NCBI RefSeq assembly: GCF_010727125.1
Contig: NZ_AP022564.1
Location: forward strand, 4,092,001-4,156,000
DNA: 64,000 nt
Source: Mycolicibacter terrae
GTDB taxonomy: Bacteria; Actinomycetota; Actinomycetes; Mycobacteriales; Mycobacteriaceae
Direction of reading: 5' to 3'
In this document: positions 34,565 to 44,193 of the stretch, piece after piece
How the letters are laid out: each line of letters starts with the position of its first letter
Numbering within the stretch: the stretch's first letter is position 1
Notes under the pieces: generated by a model
What the model was told of the DNA's origin: nothing
Seen by the model: only the letters and a program-made list of their open reading frames with translations
Databases searched by the model: none
Translations under genes and position numbers: made by a program

Positions 34565-34850
34565 CGTCAGTCTCCCCGCACTCGGCTTCGTCCAGCGTCG
34601 AGTATCGCCACCGAAGCCACTCGCAGGACACCGAATCCGCGAAATCGGTGCTACCGGTGAGTAACCCGTCCATAACCCGAGTCATGTTGCCCGAAGCGCC
34701 CATGCGGCGGCATGGTGTCCGACATCATTGCCGGATGAAAGGCCGCGCTGACGTCTGATGGGTTGCCTTCGGACCGTCGCGGCGCACATCCCACCGGTTC
34801 CTTCACCCTTCGGTGCCGGAATCGCGGAACCCTACCTTGGAGTAAGAACC
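34565..34850. other. Intergenic region upstream of the plus-strand mce operon
   Basis: About 286 bp without a recognisable gene (366 bp to the permease start if the leader ORF is not real). TACCTT (34833-34838) could be the -10 of the mce operon. No KstR-type, RicR-type or other known operator was found. Confidence 0.4.
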
Positions 34851-34937
34851 GTGGCTACCATGTCCGCCATGAATCATCGGCCCCCCGGGGACTCGTCCGC
34901 TCCAGGTGACCACAAGTGCACGACCGGCGACCGATGA
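34851..34937 (+). CDS. Possible 28-codon leader peptide coupled to the mce operon
   Basis: GTG 34851 has TTGGAG 8 nt upstream, a better ribosome-binding site than the permease has. The frame reads VATMSAMNHRPPGDS and ends in TGA at 34935-34937, which overlaps the permease ATG (34934) in ATGA. This is the arrangement of a translationally coupled leader ORF. The peptide has no recognisable domain. Could equally be chance. Confidence 0.35.
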   Translation: MATMSAMNHRPPGDSSAPGDHKCTTGDR

Positions 34938-35803
34938 CCACTCAGGCACAGCGTGAGTTCGCCGATGAGGCGCCCCTTGACGGGGTGGCCGCTATCGAAG
35001 ACTGGACCGTCGGCTACGTCAACCGCCACCCGCTGGCATCGCTGACCACGGTCGGCGAGCAGTGCGTCCTGGCAGTGCGCACCGTGCAGTTCTTCTTCAT
35101 CGACCTGTTCACCGGCCGCTTCCAGTGGGGCGAGTTCGTCCGGCAGAGCGCATTCATGGCCAACACCGCGGTGCTGCCGACGATCCTGGTGGCGCTGCCG
35201 ATCGGGGTGACGCTGTCCATCCAGTTCGCACTGCTGGCCAACCAGGTCGGGGCGACCTCGCTGGCCGGCGCGGCCGCCGGGCTGGCCGTCATCCGTCAAG
35301 CCGCCTCCCTGGTGGCGGCGATGCTGATGGCCGCCGCGGTCGGCTCGGCCATCACCGCCGACCTGGGCTCGCGCACCATGCGCGAGGAGACCGACGCCAT
35401 GGAGGTGATGGGCGTCTCGGTGATCCGCCGCCTGGTGGTCCCGCGCTTCGGCGCGGCCATCATGGTCGGCGTCGCCCTGACCGGGATCACCTGCTTCGTC
35501 GGGTTCCTGGCCAGCTATCTGTTCAACGTTTACTTCCAGAAGGGTGCGCCCGGCAGCTTCGTGGCGACCTTCTCCTCGTTCGCCACCACCGGCGACATGG
35601 TCGTCGCGCTGATCAAGGCGGTGGTCTACGGCGCGATCGTCGCGGTGGTGTCCTGCCAGAAGGGGCTGTCCACCCGGGGCGGGCCGGCCGGTGTGGCCAA
35701 CTCGGTGAACGCGTCGGTGGTCGAGTCGATCCTGGTGCTGATGATCGTCAACGTCGGCATCAGCGAGCTCTACAACGTGCTGTATCCCCGGACGGGGTTG
35801 TGA
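34934..35803 (+). CDS. Mce-system permease YrbE, A subunit (divergent type)
   Basis: A 289-aa MlaE-family integral membrane permease, first of the pair forming the inner-membrane core of an Mce lipid importer. The EQ-loop region reads ADLGSRTMREETDAMEVMG, where mce1-type permeases have ADLGARTIREEIDAMEVLG. The N-terminus carries an unusual about 60-residue cytoplasmic extension before the first helices. Divergence from YrbE1A suggests an accessory mce class beyond mce1-4. ATG 34934 overlaps the leader ORF stop. Confidence 0.92.
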   Translation: MTTQAQREFADEAPLDGVAAIEDWTVGYVNRHPLASLTTVGEQCVLAVRTVQFFFIDLFTGRFQWGEFVRQSAFMANTAVLPTILVALPIGVTLSIQFALLANQVGATSLAGAAAGLAVIRQAASLVAAMLMAAAVGSAITADLGSRTMREETDAMEVMGVSVIRRLVVPRFGAAIMVGVALTGITCFVGFLASYLFNVYFQKGAPGSFVATFSSFATTGDMVVALIKAVVYGAIVAVVSCQKGLSTRGGPAGVANSVNASVVESILVLMIVNVGISELYNVLYPRTGL

Positions 35804-35804
35804 G

Positions 35805-36662
35805 TTGACGGTCTCCCCGTACGTCCCGGCGATCGCGCGCCCGCTGTTGCGGGCCTACCGGATGGCATCCGGCCCCACCATCCGGCTGGGCCACATGCTG
35901 GTCTTCTTCGGCCGCGCGGCGGCCGGTGTCCCGACCGTGCTGCGGCACTACCGCAGGGAGTTCGTGCGGCTGCTGTCCGATATCGCCTGGGGCAACGGCT
36001 CCATCGTGGTCGGCGGGGGGACCGCCGGGGTGGCGGTGGTGCTCGGCTTCACCGCCGGCGCGCTGGTGGCCATCGAGGGCTATAACTTCTTGAACCTGCT
36101 CGGCCTCGGCCCGGCGACCGGGATCATCTCCTCGCTGGTCAACACCCGGGAGCTGGCGCCGATCATGGCGTCGATGGCGTTCGCCATGCAGGCCGGCTGC
36201 CGGTTCACCGCGCAGCTCGGCGCGATGCGGATCGCCGAGGAGATCGACGCGCTGGATTCGATCGCGATCCGGCCGATCCCGTTCCTGGTCACCACCCGGC
36301 TGTTGGCCGCGACGCTCGCGGTGATCCCGCTGTACGTGGCCTGCCTGGCGATCACCTACCTGACCTGTCAGGTTGTCACCGGCATCATCAGCGGCGGGTC
36401 GATCGGCCCGTACCTGCACTACTTCACGATGATGCTGAGCGGCAAGGACATCGTCTATTCGGTGCTCAAGTGCGTGGTGTTCGTGTGGCTGGCCTCCACC
36501 GTGCAGTGCTACTACGGCTTCTACGCCTCCGGCGGGCCGGAAGGCGTCGGGGTGGCCGCCGGCCGCGCCATGCGGGCGTCCATCACGATCGTGATCATGG
36601 TCAACATGCTGCTGACGATGGCGTTGTGGAGCATCGACTCCGGCGCGAGGTTCGGTGGCTGA
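35805..36662 (+). CDS. Mce-system permease YrbE, B subunit
   Basis: A 285-aa MlaE-family permease, partner of the preceding gene. The EQ-loop region is ELGAM-like (QLGAMRIAEEIDALDSIAI) and the C-terminal helix region is YYGFYASGGPEGVGVA, both typical. The only sensible start is TTG 35805, one base after the previous stop; ATG-type starts would remove the first helix. The stop overlaps the next ATG (TGATG). Confidence 0.92.
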   Translation: MTVSPYVPAIARPLLRAYRMASGPTIRLGHMLVFFGRAAAGVPTVLRHYRREFVRLLSDIAWGNGSIVVGGGTAGVAVVLGFTAGALVAIEGYNFLNLLGLGPATGIISSLVNTRELAPIMASMAFAMQAGCRFTAQLGAMRIAEEIDALDSIAIRPIPFLVTTRLLAATLAVIPLYVACLAITYLTCQVVTGIISGGSIGPYLHYFTMMLSGKDIVYSVLKCVVFVWLASTVQCYYGFYASGGPEGVGVAAGRAMRASITIVIMVNMLLTMALWSIDSGARFGG

Positions 36663-38311
36663 TGGGCAATTCACTCGACACCGACGGGCGCGGTCCCTCC
36701 GAACAGCAGCTGCTGGGTGCCGGCGTCGCGGTGCTGGTGGTGATCGCGTTGGCCACCGCCGGTTTGCTGGCCAAGTCCACCGGCGCGCTCAACAGTTACG
36801 TGCGGGTGGTGGCCGAACTGATGAACGTGGGCGACGGACTGCCCGCCCAGTCCGACGTCAAGTACCACGGCCTGCTGGTCGGCAACGTCACCGACGTGAT
36901 CCCGGCCGCCTACGGCAAACCCAACTACGTGCACATCAACCTCAAACCCGACCACGCCAAGGACATCCCGACTTCGGTGACCGCCCGGGTGGTGCCGTCG
37001 AACGTCTTCGCGGTGTCGTCGATTCAGCTGGTCGACCCAGGATCTGAGGCAGCCGACGGCTCGAAGGTCCGCGACGGCACGCACATCGCCGAGAACGCTG
37101 AATTGTCGACGGTGATCTTCCAGACCACGGTCTCCAAACTGCGCGACATCCTGGCCGCCACCGGCCGCGGCCGCGAGGACCACAGTCTGGGCATCCTGGC
37201 CGCCGTCGGCGCGGCCACCGACAACCGGCGCGTCAAGCTGCTGAGCGCCGGCGCCGACATGTCGCGACTGCTGGATCAGCTCAACGGCATCGTCGCCACC
37301 GAACCCGGCCCCTCGACGGTCTCGGCGCTGCTCGACGCCACCCACGGCCTGCAGGCAAGCGCCCCCGACCTGGTCGACGCACTGCACCAGGCGGTCGAGC
37401 CGATGCGGGCGTTCGCGGAGAAGCGCGCCGAGCTGGCCTCGCTGGTCGGCGGCGGCCAGTACACCGTGGGCGTTGCCCGCGAGGCGTTCGACAACCACGT
37501 CGACCAGCTGATCCACATCACCCACGACCTCACCCCGGTGGTGGGGGTGCTGGCCAACAACGCCGACAAGTTCGTCCCGATCTTCACCCGGGTCAACCGG
37601 CTCTCCGACCTGTTCTTCGACCAGCTCTACGATCCCCGGTTGATCACCAAGACCATGCGAGCCAACCTGTCCTTCACCCCGCTGCACACCTACACCCGGG
37701 CGGACTGCCCCCAGTACGGCGAACTGAAGGGACCGAGCTGCTTCACCGCACCGATGATCTCGGTACGGCCCGACCTCCCCGAGACACTGCTGCCGCAGTA
37801 CTACCGCTTCCCGCCCGGCCTCGAACCACCGGCGGGCACCGAGATCGGCCCCGACGGGAACCTGCGTGCCGTCGGGCCGCCGCTGATCAACCCCGATCGC
37901 AGCCTGGCGGACACCAACCCGCCACTGCCCTGGTGGACCGGGCCCTTCCCGCGAGTACCCAGCAACGCCGACCCGCTCGACCCCGCGCCGCCACCACCGG
38001 CGAGCCCTCCCATCCCGGCCCAACCGCACGCCCCGGAGTGGCAGCCGCCGGCGCCGGTTGCGCCCGCATCGTCCTTTAGCGGCGCAGTCGGGTCGGTCGG
38101 TCCCGCCGCCTTCGGCGGCAATGTCGGTCCCGCTGCCTTCGGCGGCAATGTCGGTCCGGTCGGCAGCCAGACCGAACGCGACCAGCTCGGTGTCATCACC
38201 GGGCAGCGTCAGCCGGCATCGGTGGCCACCCAGCTGTTGCTCGGTCCCCTCGCGCGGGGCAACGCGGTGTCGTTCGCCCCGGCCCCCGCAAGCACCGGAG
38301 GGCAGAAGTGA
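36662..38311 (+). CDS. Mce protein, first subunit (MceA position)
   Basis: A 549-aa Mce protein: one N-terminal anchor helix (about 18-38), an MCE/MlaD domain (about 45-125), a long helical segment (about 150-330) that builds the periplasmic tunnel, and a long Pro-rich tail. The tail contains a 9-residue repeat VGPAAFGGN encoded at 38096-38164. Two cysteines, in ADCPQYG and PSCFTAP, are likely disulphide-bonded. ATG 36662 overlaps the permease stop. The subunit would form a hetero-hexamer with the next five products. Confidence 0.9.
   Translation: MGNSLDTDGRGPSEQQLLGAGVAVLVVIALATAGLLAKSTGALNSYVRVVAELMNVGDGLPAQSDVKYHGLLVGNVTDVIPAAYGKPNYVHINLKPDHAKDIPTSVTARVVPSNVFAVSSIQLVDPGSEAADGSKVRDGTHIAENAELSTVIFQTTVSKLRDILAATGRGREDHSLGILAAVGAATDNRRVKLLSAGADMSRLLDQLNGIVATEPGPSTVSALLDATHGLQASAPDLVDALHQAVEPMRAFAEKRAELASLVGGGQYTVGVAREAFDNHVDQLIHITHDLTPVVGVLANNADKFVPIFTRVNRLSDLFFDQLYDPRLITKTMRANLSFTPLHTYTRADCPQYGELKGPSCFTAPMISVRPDLPETLLPQYYRFPPGLEPPAGTEIGPDGNLRAVGPPLINPDRSLADTNPPLPWWTGPFPRVPSNADPLDPAPPPPASPPIPAQPHAPEWQPPAPVAPASSFSGAVGSVGPAAFGGNVGPAAFGGNVGPVGSQTERDQLGVITGQRQPASVATQLLLGPLARGNAVSFAPAPASTGGQK
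38096..38164 (+). repeat. 27-bp tandem repeat in the mceA tail
   Basis: Two full 27-bp units (38096-38122, 38123-38149) differ by one base; a partial third unit (38150-38164) follows. Each unit contains a palindromic GCCTTCGGC core and encodes VGPAAFGGN. It is a candidate variable-number repeat. Confidence 0.8.
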
Positions 38312-39402
38312 AATGCCGCGGTCCCGTGATCGGACTGTCCCTGTTCATGGTCGTCGCGATGGTGCTGACCTGGCTGGTCTACGCCACTCTGCGCCGCGAT
38401 GTGGCCGGGGCGACGACCCCGTACGCGGCGGTGTTCACCGACGTCTACGGGCTGCGCGAGGGCGACGACGTCCGGATGGCCGGGGTGCGGGTGGGCCGGG
38501 TGGAGAAGGTCGAACTGGACGGGGAGCCGGCCGGCCCCCCGAAAGCAAAAGTCTCGTTCATCGTCCAAAGCGACCAGAAGCTGTACGGCAACACGGTCGC
38601 GTCGGTGACGTATCAGAACATCATCGGCCAGCGGTATCTCGGATTGTCGCTGGGTTCCCACGGCAGCACCGAACTGCTGCCCCGCGGGAGCGTGATCGGC
38701 GTCGAGCACACCGAACCGTCCTTCGACGTCGGCGCCCTGCTCAACGGCTTCAAACCACTGATGTCGCTGCTCAATCCCAAGCAGGCCGACGATCTGACCC
38801 GCGGTGTGCTGCAGTCGCTGCAGGGTGACCAGGCGTCGATCACCGCGCTGGTGGACCAGTCGTCGACGTTGACCGCGACACTGGCCGGGCGCGACGAGAT
38901 GCTGGGTGGTCTCATCACCAGCCTGAACAGACTGACCGGCACCATCGCCGGACAAAACGACCAGCTCGACCATGCGCTGACCCAGGCCCGCATCGCGGTA
39001 GCAGACCTGGACTCGCGCCGCCCGGCGTTGCAGTCCTCGGTCGGGTCGCTGGCCCAGGTGACGCGGCAGCTCTCGCGGATCGCCGACGAGGTCTTCCCGT
39101 CCCTGGAGGAGATGATCAACCGCGAGCCCGGTTTCACCAAGCACATGGCCGGCATCGAACCGCAGCTGGCGTTCACCGGGGCCAACCTGCCGCTGCTGCT
39201 CAAGGGCCTGGGCCGGGCGTTCGGGGACGGCGCCTACGGCAACGCCTACCTCTGCGACCTGAACGTCGCCGGATTCTTCCCGGGCCTCAACGACATCACC
39301 ACGATCATCGTCAACGCGGCGACCCCCGGCAATGCTCGCCCGATAACCCAGAAGAACCTGGCCTGGCACACGCCGAAGTGCAGGAACACCGTCGATGGGT
39401 AA
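38308..39402 (+). CDS. Mce protein, second subunit (MceB position)
   Basis: A 364-aa Mce protein with an N-terminal anchor helix (about 6-28), an MCE domain including GLREGDDVRMAGVRVGRV and YQNIIGQRYLGL, a helical tunnel segment, and the MceB-type C-terminus with CDLNVAGFFPG and HTPKC (two cysteines). No Pro-rich tail. GTG 38308 overlaps the previous stop (GTGA). It overlaps the next gene by 8 bp. Confidence 0.92.
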   Translation: MKCRGPVIGLSLFMVVAMVLTWLVYATLRRDVAGATTPYAAVFTDVYGLREGDDVRMAGVRVGRVEKVELDGEPAGPPKAKVSFIVQSDQKLYGNTVASVTYQNIIGQRYLGLSLGSHGSTELLPRGSVIGVEHTEPSFDVGALLNGFKPLMSLLNPKQADDLTRGVLQSLQGDQASITALVDQSSTLTATLAGRDEMLGGLITSLNRLTGTIAGQNDQLDHALTQARIAVADLDSRRPALQSSVGSLAQVTRQLSRIADEVFPSLEEMINREPGFTKHMAGIEPQLAFTGANLPLLLKGLGRAFGDGAYGNAYLCDLNVAGFFPGLNDITTIIVNAATPGNARPITQKNLAWHTPKCRNTVDG

Positions 39403-40460
39403 CGCGATGACGTCACGGCCCGGCACCTTCTTCCGCCAGCGGCGGGCGCGGCCGCTGGAGTCCTACAACACCACCTGGCTGGGGTTCGGGGCACTGGCCG
39501 TGGTGGCTGTCGTGGTGGCCGCGGCGCTGTTCGTCAAGGTGCTCGGCGTCGGCTATACCCGCTACACCGCGGAGTTCGCCCAAGCCGCCGCGCTGGCCCC
39601 CGGCAACCCGATCGTGGTCGCGGGCATCGAGGTGGGCCGGGTAGCGAGCATGCGGCTCGCCGGTGACCACGTCGAAGCCGGCCTGACCGTGCGCAACGAC
39701 ATCGGGCTGGGCAAGGACACCCGGGCGAAGATCCAGGTGATGACGATCCTCGGGTCGCGGTATCTGAAACTGGAGCCCGCCGGTTCCGGCGCACTGCCCG
39801 GCAAGCGGATCAACCTCGCCCACACCGAGGTCCCCTACTCGCTGGAGTCGCTGCTGGAGGACGCCACCACCACGTTCGACCAGGTCGATTCCGACCAGTT
39901 CGGGCAGTCCCTGGCCGTGCTCGGCCAACAACTGAGCGGACTTCCCCCCGGTGATTCCGCAAGCGATGGCCAATCTGCACTCGCTGGCCAAGCTCACCGC
40001 CGATCGGCGCGATCAGCTCGGCACCCTGCTCGCCAGCACCCAGCGGGTGGCCAACACGCTGCGCAACCAGCAGACGCACCTGGGAAACCTGGTTGATCAG
40101 GGCCAGGACTTCATCGGGGAACTGGTGGCACGGCAGAACACCTTCCACGCCATGCTGGCTGCGCTGACCAACCTCACCGGCAATCTGAACAACGTCGTGG
40201 TCACCGACCGGTCGATGCTCGACGAGATGCTGATCAACGTGCGGGCGCTGTCGGACATGCTCGGCCAGCACGACGACCTGTTGCGCAGCCTGATCCAGTC
40301 CGCGCCGCCACCATTGCGGGGTATCACCAACGCCACCGGCTACGGCCCCGGTATCGAGTTCTTCGCCGGCAACGGGATCGCGATCGACTCGTGGATGTGC
40401 GCCATCAGCGGCCGCGCCAAGCAGTTCGGCATGATCGAGTACTTCAAGGACTGCAAATGA
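39395..40460 (+). pseudogene. Mce protein, third subunit (MceC position), frameshifted
   Basis: Reading from ATG 39395 gives an anchor helix and a normal MCE domain (ALAPGNPIVVAGIEVGRV, TILGSRYLKLEP). At the C6 run 39944-39949 the frame is lost after QQLSGLPP, and a nonsense tail ends at 40096. The missing half continues in the +1 frame from 39951 (VIPQAMANLHSLAKLTADRR) to the C-terminal CAISG and KDCK, ending at 40460. Removing one base from CCCCCCGG restores a protein of about 354 aa, normal for the family. This may be a sequencing or assembly error in the homopolymer, or a true mutation. The flanking overlaps are intact. Confidence 0.85.
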
Positions 40461-41662
40461 GCGCGCCACCGACCGTCGCCGCCGACGATCCGATCGAGGA
40501 GCCGACAGACACCGTCGCGGTGCCGCGCCGTTCGGCGCCGACAGTCACCCCCACCGGCCGGCGCCGCGTCACGGCGCTGATCTCTGCGCTGATCGCCGGG
40601 GCACTGATCGTCTCCGCCGCGGCCGCCTACTACTTCAACCCGTTCGGCGGTCATATCACTGTCACCACCCAATTCGACAGCGCCGCAGGGCTTTACGAAG
40701 GCAATGTGGTCGCGGTGCTCGGGATGCCGGTGGGCAAGATCCGCAAGGTCACTCCGAAGGGCGAGTACGTCGAGGCCGAATTCACCGTCGACCGCGGCGT
40801 GAAGATCCCCGCCGACGTGCGCGCCGTGACCATCAACACCTCGATCCTGACCGCACGGCAGATCGAGCTGACCCCGGCGTATGCGGGCGGTCCGGTGCTG
40901 GCCGACCGCACCACCATCGGGCTGAACCGCACCCGGACGCCGGTCGCGTTCGATCGGGTGCTGGACATGCTCGACAAGGTCTCCAAATCGCTCGGCGGCG
41001 ACGGCAAGGGCAACGGGCCGGTGGCCGACGTGATCAACGCCGGCGCCGACATCGCCGACGGCAACGGCGAGAGGATCAAATCAACGCTGAGCGAGTTGTC
41101 ACGGGCCCTGCAACTCAGCTCCGACCGCGGCGAGACGACCGGCGATCAGCTGACCACGATCATCACCAACCTCAGCTCGCTGATGGACGCGGCGGCCCGC
41201 AACGACGCGAAGTTGCGTCAATTCGGCTCCACCACACGCCAGTTGAGTCAGATGCTCGCCAACGAGGATTTCGGGACCGGGCGCACCGGCCGCAAGATCA
41301 ACGAGATCGTCACCCAGGCGACGTCGCTGCTGCAGGCCAACCGGGACAACCTCAAGCATGCCATTCTCAACGGCGACACCGCCGTGACCACCCTGGTGGA
41401 CAAGCAGCGCGACCTGGCAGAACTCCTCAACCTGCTGCCGATGACAATGGAAAACCTCTATAACGCCGTCGACACCAACAACGGGGCGGTCCGGCTGCAC
41501 GCCCTGGTGGACAAGATCCTCGTCGACAGCCAAAGCACCAAGGAGCTGTGCAACATGATGCACCTTCGACAGTTGGGTTGTGGCACAGGAACTCTGGCCG
41601 ATTACGGCCCCGACTTCGGTCTGACGTATGTCCTCGACGGCCTCTCGATGATGGGGCAGTAG
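40457..41662 (+). CDS. Mce protein, fourth subunit (MceD position)
   Basis: A 401-aa Mce protein. An about 35-residue cytoplasmic N-terminus is followed by an anchor helix (about 40-60) and an MCE domain (GLYEGNVVAVLGMPVGKI, then NTSILTARQIEL). A helical tunnel segment follows, and the C-terminus has CNMMHLRQLGCGTG (cysteine pair). ATG 40457 overlaps the previous stop (ATGA), so it is coupled to the frameshifted gene; loss of ribosome flow there could lower its expression. Confidence 0.92.
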   Translation: MSAPPTVAADDPIEEPTDTVAVPRRSAPTVTPTGRRRVTALISALIAGALIVSAAAAYYFNPFGGHITVTTQFDSAAGLYEGNVVAVLGMPVGKIRKVTPKGEYVEAEFTVDRGVKIPADVRAVTINTSILTARQIELTPAYAGGPVLADRTTIGLNRTRTPVAFDRVLDMLDKVSKSLGGDGKGNGPVADVINAGADIADGNGERIKSTLSELSRALQLSSDRGETTGDQLTTIITNLSSLMDAAARNDAKLRQFGSTTRQLSQMLANEDFGTGRTGRKINEIVTQATSLLQANRDNLKHAILNGDTAVTTLVDKQRDLAELLNLLPMTMENLYNAVDTNNGAVRLHALVDKILVDSQSTKELCNMMHLRQLGCGTGTLADYGPDFGLTYVLDGLSMMGQ

Positions 41663-41664
41663 AC

Positions 41665-42927
41665 GTGGCGGCGCGCAACAGGCGGACAGCCAAGGCCGCG
41701 ATGGCGCTGCTGTGCAGCGCGACCATCGCGTCGTCGGCGGCCGGCTGCGGCACCAGCGGCCTGGACAGCCTGCCGCTGCCGGCTCCGGGTATCGGCAGCG
41801 GGGGCTATCTGATCACCGCGGTGTTCGCCAACGCGCTGAATTTGCCCGGGCACGCCAAGGTGAAGCTCTCCGGTGCCGACATCGGCCAGATGGAGTCGAT
41901 GGTCGCGCGCAACTACACCGCGGTCACCACGTTGCGCATCATGGACGGCGTCCGGATCCCGGTGGGCAGCACCGCCGAGTTGCGGTCGGCGACCCCGCTC
42001 GGTGACGTGTTCGTGGCGATCAAGCCGCCGGTTCACCTCGACCCGTCGGCGCCGCTGCTCAAGGGCGGCGACGCCATCGGGCTGGAGTCCACCGCGTCAG
42101 CGGCCACCGTGGAATCGGTGTTGAGCTCGGCGGCGCTGCTGGTCAACGGTGGCGCGGTGCAGAACTTCACCAATCTCGTCAACGGCGCCGGGAAGGCGAC
42201 CGGCGACCAGGGCAAGGCATTCGGAAAGCTGATCAACCAGTCCAACGAGCTACTGGCGAAACTCAACGCCCGCTCCGGCGAGATCGAGACGGCGCTGCGC
42301 GAAACCAGCCAACTGGCCGACCGGCTCGATGCCCGCAGCGCCGCGCTCACCGACGTCCTCGACGCGGCCGGTCCGGCGACCGACACACTGGTGGACAACA
42401 CCAGCCAGCTCGCCGACCTGGTCGAGGAACTGGGCGCGACCAGCCGGCAGCTGACCCGGTTCCCGTCGATTGCCGGGACCGACGATTCCGGGCACAGCTT
42501 CATCAAGGACGCCAACCTGCTCGCCGGCGCGTGGAACGACGTGGCGACCGACCCCAACACCAGCCTGTACGCCCTGAACCGGCTGGTGGCGCCGTTCATC
42601 AAGATGACTTCCGGGTCGGGTGTTTCGGTGCACGCCAGCATCGACCGTCTGGTGTGGGGCTCGATGCCCGACGCCGGGTTCAAGGGCGACCCGGCGTTCC
42701 ACGGCCCGAAGCGCTACGACTGGGCCAAGATGGCCGGCTCGATCAAGTACGCGCTGTGGCGCCTACAAGAACGCGTGGTGGGACGCGGTCCGGACTCCGA
42801 CATGGGGCAGGCACCGTGGACGGCGGTCGGTCCGCCGATACCGCCGACCCCGGCCGAAGCCGAGTGGGGCCCCGTCGAGCCGGGCCCGCCGGGACCGGGG
42901 CCGCCGGGACCGGGACCGAGGCCATGA
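41665..42927 (+). CDS. Mce lipoprotein, fifth subunit (MceE/LprK type)
   Basis: A 420-aa Mce protein that is a lipoprotein: the signal peptide ends in the lipobox SAAGC-GTS (about C28). An MCE domain follows (LPGHAKVKLSGADIGQM, then TPLGDVFVAI), then a long helical region and a PGPPGPGP-rich tail. The fifth gene of mce operons is always the lipoprotein, so the order confirms the assignment. GTG 41665 starts 2 bp after the previous stop. Confidence 0.92.
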   Translation: MAARNRRTAKAAMALLCSATIASSAAGCGTSGLDSLPLPAPGIGSGGYLITAVFANALNLPGHAKVKLSGADIGQMESMVARNYTAVTTLRIMDGVRIPVGSTAELRSATPLGDVFVAIKPPVHLDPSAPLLKGGDAIGLESTASAATVESVLSSAALLVNGGAVQNFTNLVNGAGKATGDQGKAFGKLINQSNELLAKLNARSGEIETALRETSQLADRLDARSAALTDVLDAAGPATDTLVDNTSQLADLVEELGATSRQLTRFPSIAGTDDSGHSFIKDANLLAGAWNDVATDPNTSLYALNRLVAPFIKMTSGSGVSVHASIDRLVWGSMPDAGFKGDPAFHGPKRYDWAKMAGSIKYALWRLQERVVGRGPDSDMGQAPWTAVGPPIPPTPAEAEWGPVEPGPPGPGPPGPGPRP

Positions 42928-44174
42928 TCGACGCATTCAGCCGGCGCCTGGTGGCCCTGGTCCGCGCCGGTTACCGGCGCAAGAACCTGCTGTCGGGGGT
43001 CGCGTTGGCGATGACCCTGGTGGTGGGGACCGCCTACCTGCTGGTGGGCGCACTGCGGGTGAACCCGACGCGCTCGACCTACCAGATCACCATCGCGCTG
43101 CCGGATTCCGGCGGGCTGCTCACCGACCAGGACGTGTCGGTGCGCGGGGTACCGGTGGGCCGGATCGAGTCGCTGCGCATCACCAGTACCGGTGTCGACG
43201 CGGTCGCCAACATCGAGTCGACGGTGCAGATTCCCGCGGCCAGCAAGGTGCGGGTTTCCGGCCTGTCGGCCGCCGGGGAGCAGTACATCGACTTCGAGCC
43301 CCTGTCGAGCACCGGTCCGTTCCTGTCCGGCGGCAGCGTGGTCTCGCGGGACCAGGCGACCACGCCGATTCCGATCTCGCAGTTGCTGGCCGACGCCGAC
43401 GGCATGCTGGCCCAGACCGACCCGGGCAAGCTCGAGCTGGTCAAAAAGGAACTCAGCCTGTCCGATGAGGGCCCGCGCAAGCTCACCGACATCGTCGACG
43501 GCGGCACCTTCCTGCTGTCCACCCTGGATACGGTGCTGCCGGAGACGGTGAGCCTGCTGACATCGAGCCGGGTCGTGCTCACCATGCTCAGCGACGTCAA
43601 CAACGGTCTGGCCGCCACAACGGACAACCTCGACAAGGTGTTCAAGGGCATCAACCCGATGATCGGCGGCTATCAACGCCTGGTCGACCAGGCGCCCGGG
43701 ATGCTGTCGTCGGTCGACGGGCTCTTCGACGATAACTCCGACACCATGGTCGGGCTGCTCGGCAACCTGGTCACCACGGCACAGTTGCTCTACGTCCGGG
43801 CGCCGGCGCTCAACGCGCTGTTCCCGAACTACCGCGGCTCGACGGTCGCGGCGCTCGACTCGGCGATCCACGAGGGCGGAATGTGGGCGACCGTCGACAT
43901 TTACCCGCGCTACACCTGCGACTACGGGACACCGCGGCGGCCCCCGTCGGCAGCGGACTTCCCCGAACCGTTCCTGTACGGCTACTGTCGCGACACCGAT
44001 CAGTCCGTGTTGGTACGGGGTGCTCACAACGCGCCGCGTCCGCCCGGCGATGACACCGCCGGCCCGCCGCCCGGCGCCGACCTGGCGGCGACCACCGACC
44101 CGACCCCCAAGGGCCGCTACACGATTCCCACCGACTACGGCGGCCCGCCGTTGTTGATCGAGCCGCCACGCTGA
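42924..44174 (+). CDS. Mce protein, sixth subunit (MceF position)
   Basis: A 416-aa Mce protein with an anchor helix (about 23-43), an MCE domain (GLLTDQDVSVRGVPVGRI, then GLSAAGEQYIDF) and a helical tunnel segment. The C-terminus has a cysteine pair (RYTCDYG, YGYCRD) and a short Pro-rich end. ATG 42924 overlaps the lipoprotein gene stop (ATGA). It completes the six-subunit set. Confidence 0.92.
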   Translation: MIDAFSRRLVALVRAGYRRKNLLSGVALAMTLVVGTAYLLVGALRVNPTRSTYQITIALPDSGGLLTDQDVSVRGVPVGRIESLRITSTGVDAVANIESTVQIPAASKVRVSGLSAAGEQYIDFEPLSSTGPFLSGGSVVSRDQATTPIPISQLLADADGMLAQTDPGKLELVKKELSLSDEGPRKLTDIVDGGTFLLSTLDTVLPETVSLLTSSRVVLTMLSDVNNGLAATTDNLDKVFKGINPMIGGYQRLVDQAPGMLSSVDGLFDDNSDTMVGLLGNLVTTAQLLYVRAPALNALFPNYRGSTVAALDSAIHEGGMWATVDIYPRYTCDYGTPRRPPSAADFPEPFLYGYCRDTDQSVLVRGAHNAPRPPGDDTAGPPPGADLAATTDPTPKGRYTIPTDYGGPPLLIEPPR

Positions 44175-44193
44175 TGTTCAAGGAGACGCCACC

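Noticed and set aside
38101..38149. Relation between the mceA tail repeat and the dispersed 37-bp repeat
   Set aside because: No shared sequence beyond short GC-rich words; unit length and encoded peptide differ.
39944..39960. Programmed +1 frameshifting in the third Mce gene
   Set aside because: Considered because of the CCCCCC slip run, but no rare codon, stop or stimulatory structure was seen at the shift point, and intact mce1C next door needs none. Error or mutation is simpler.
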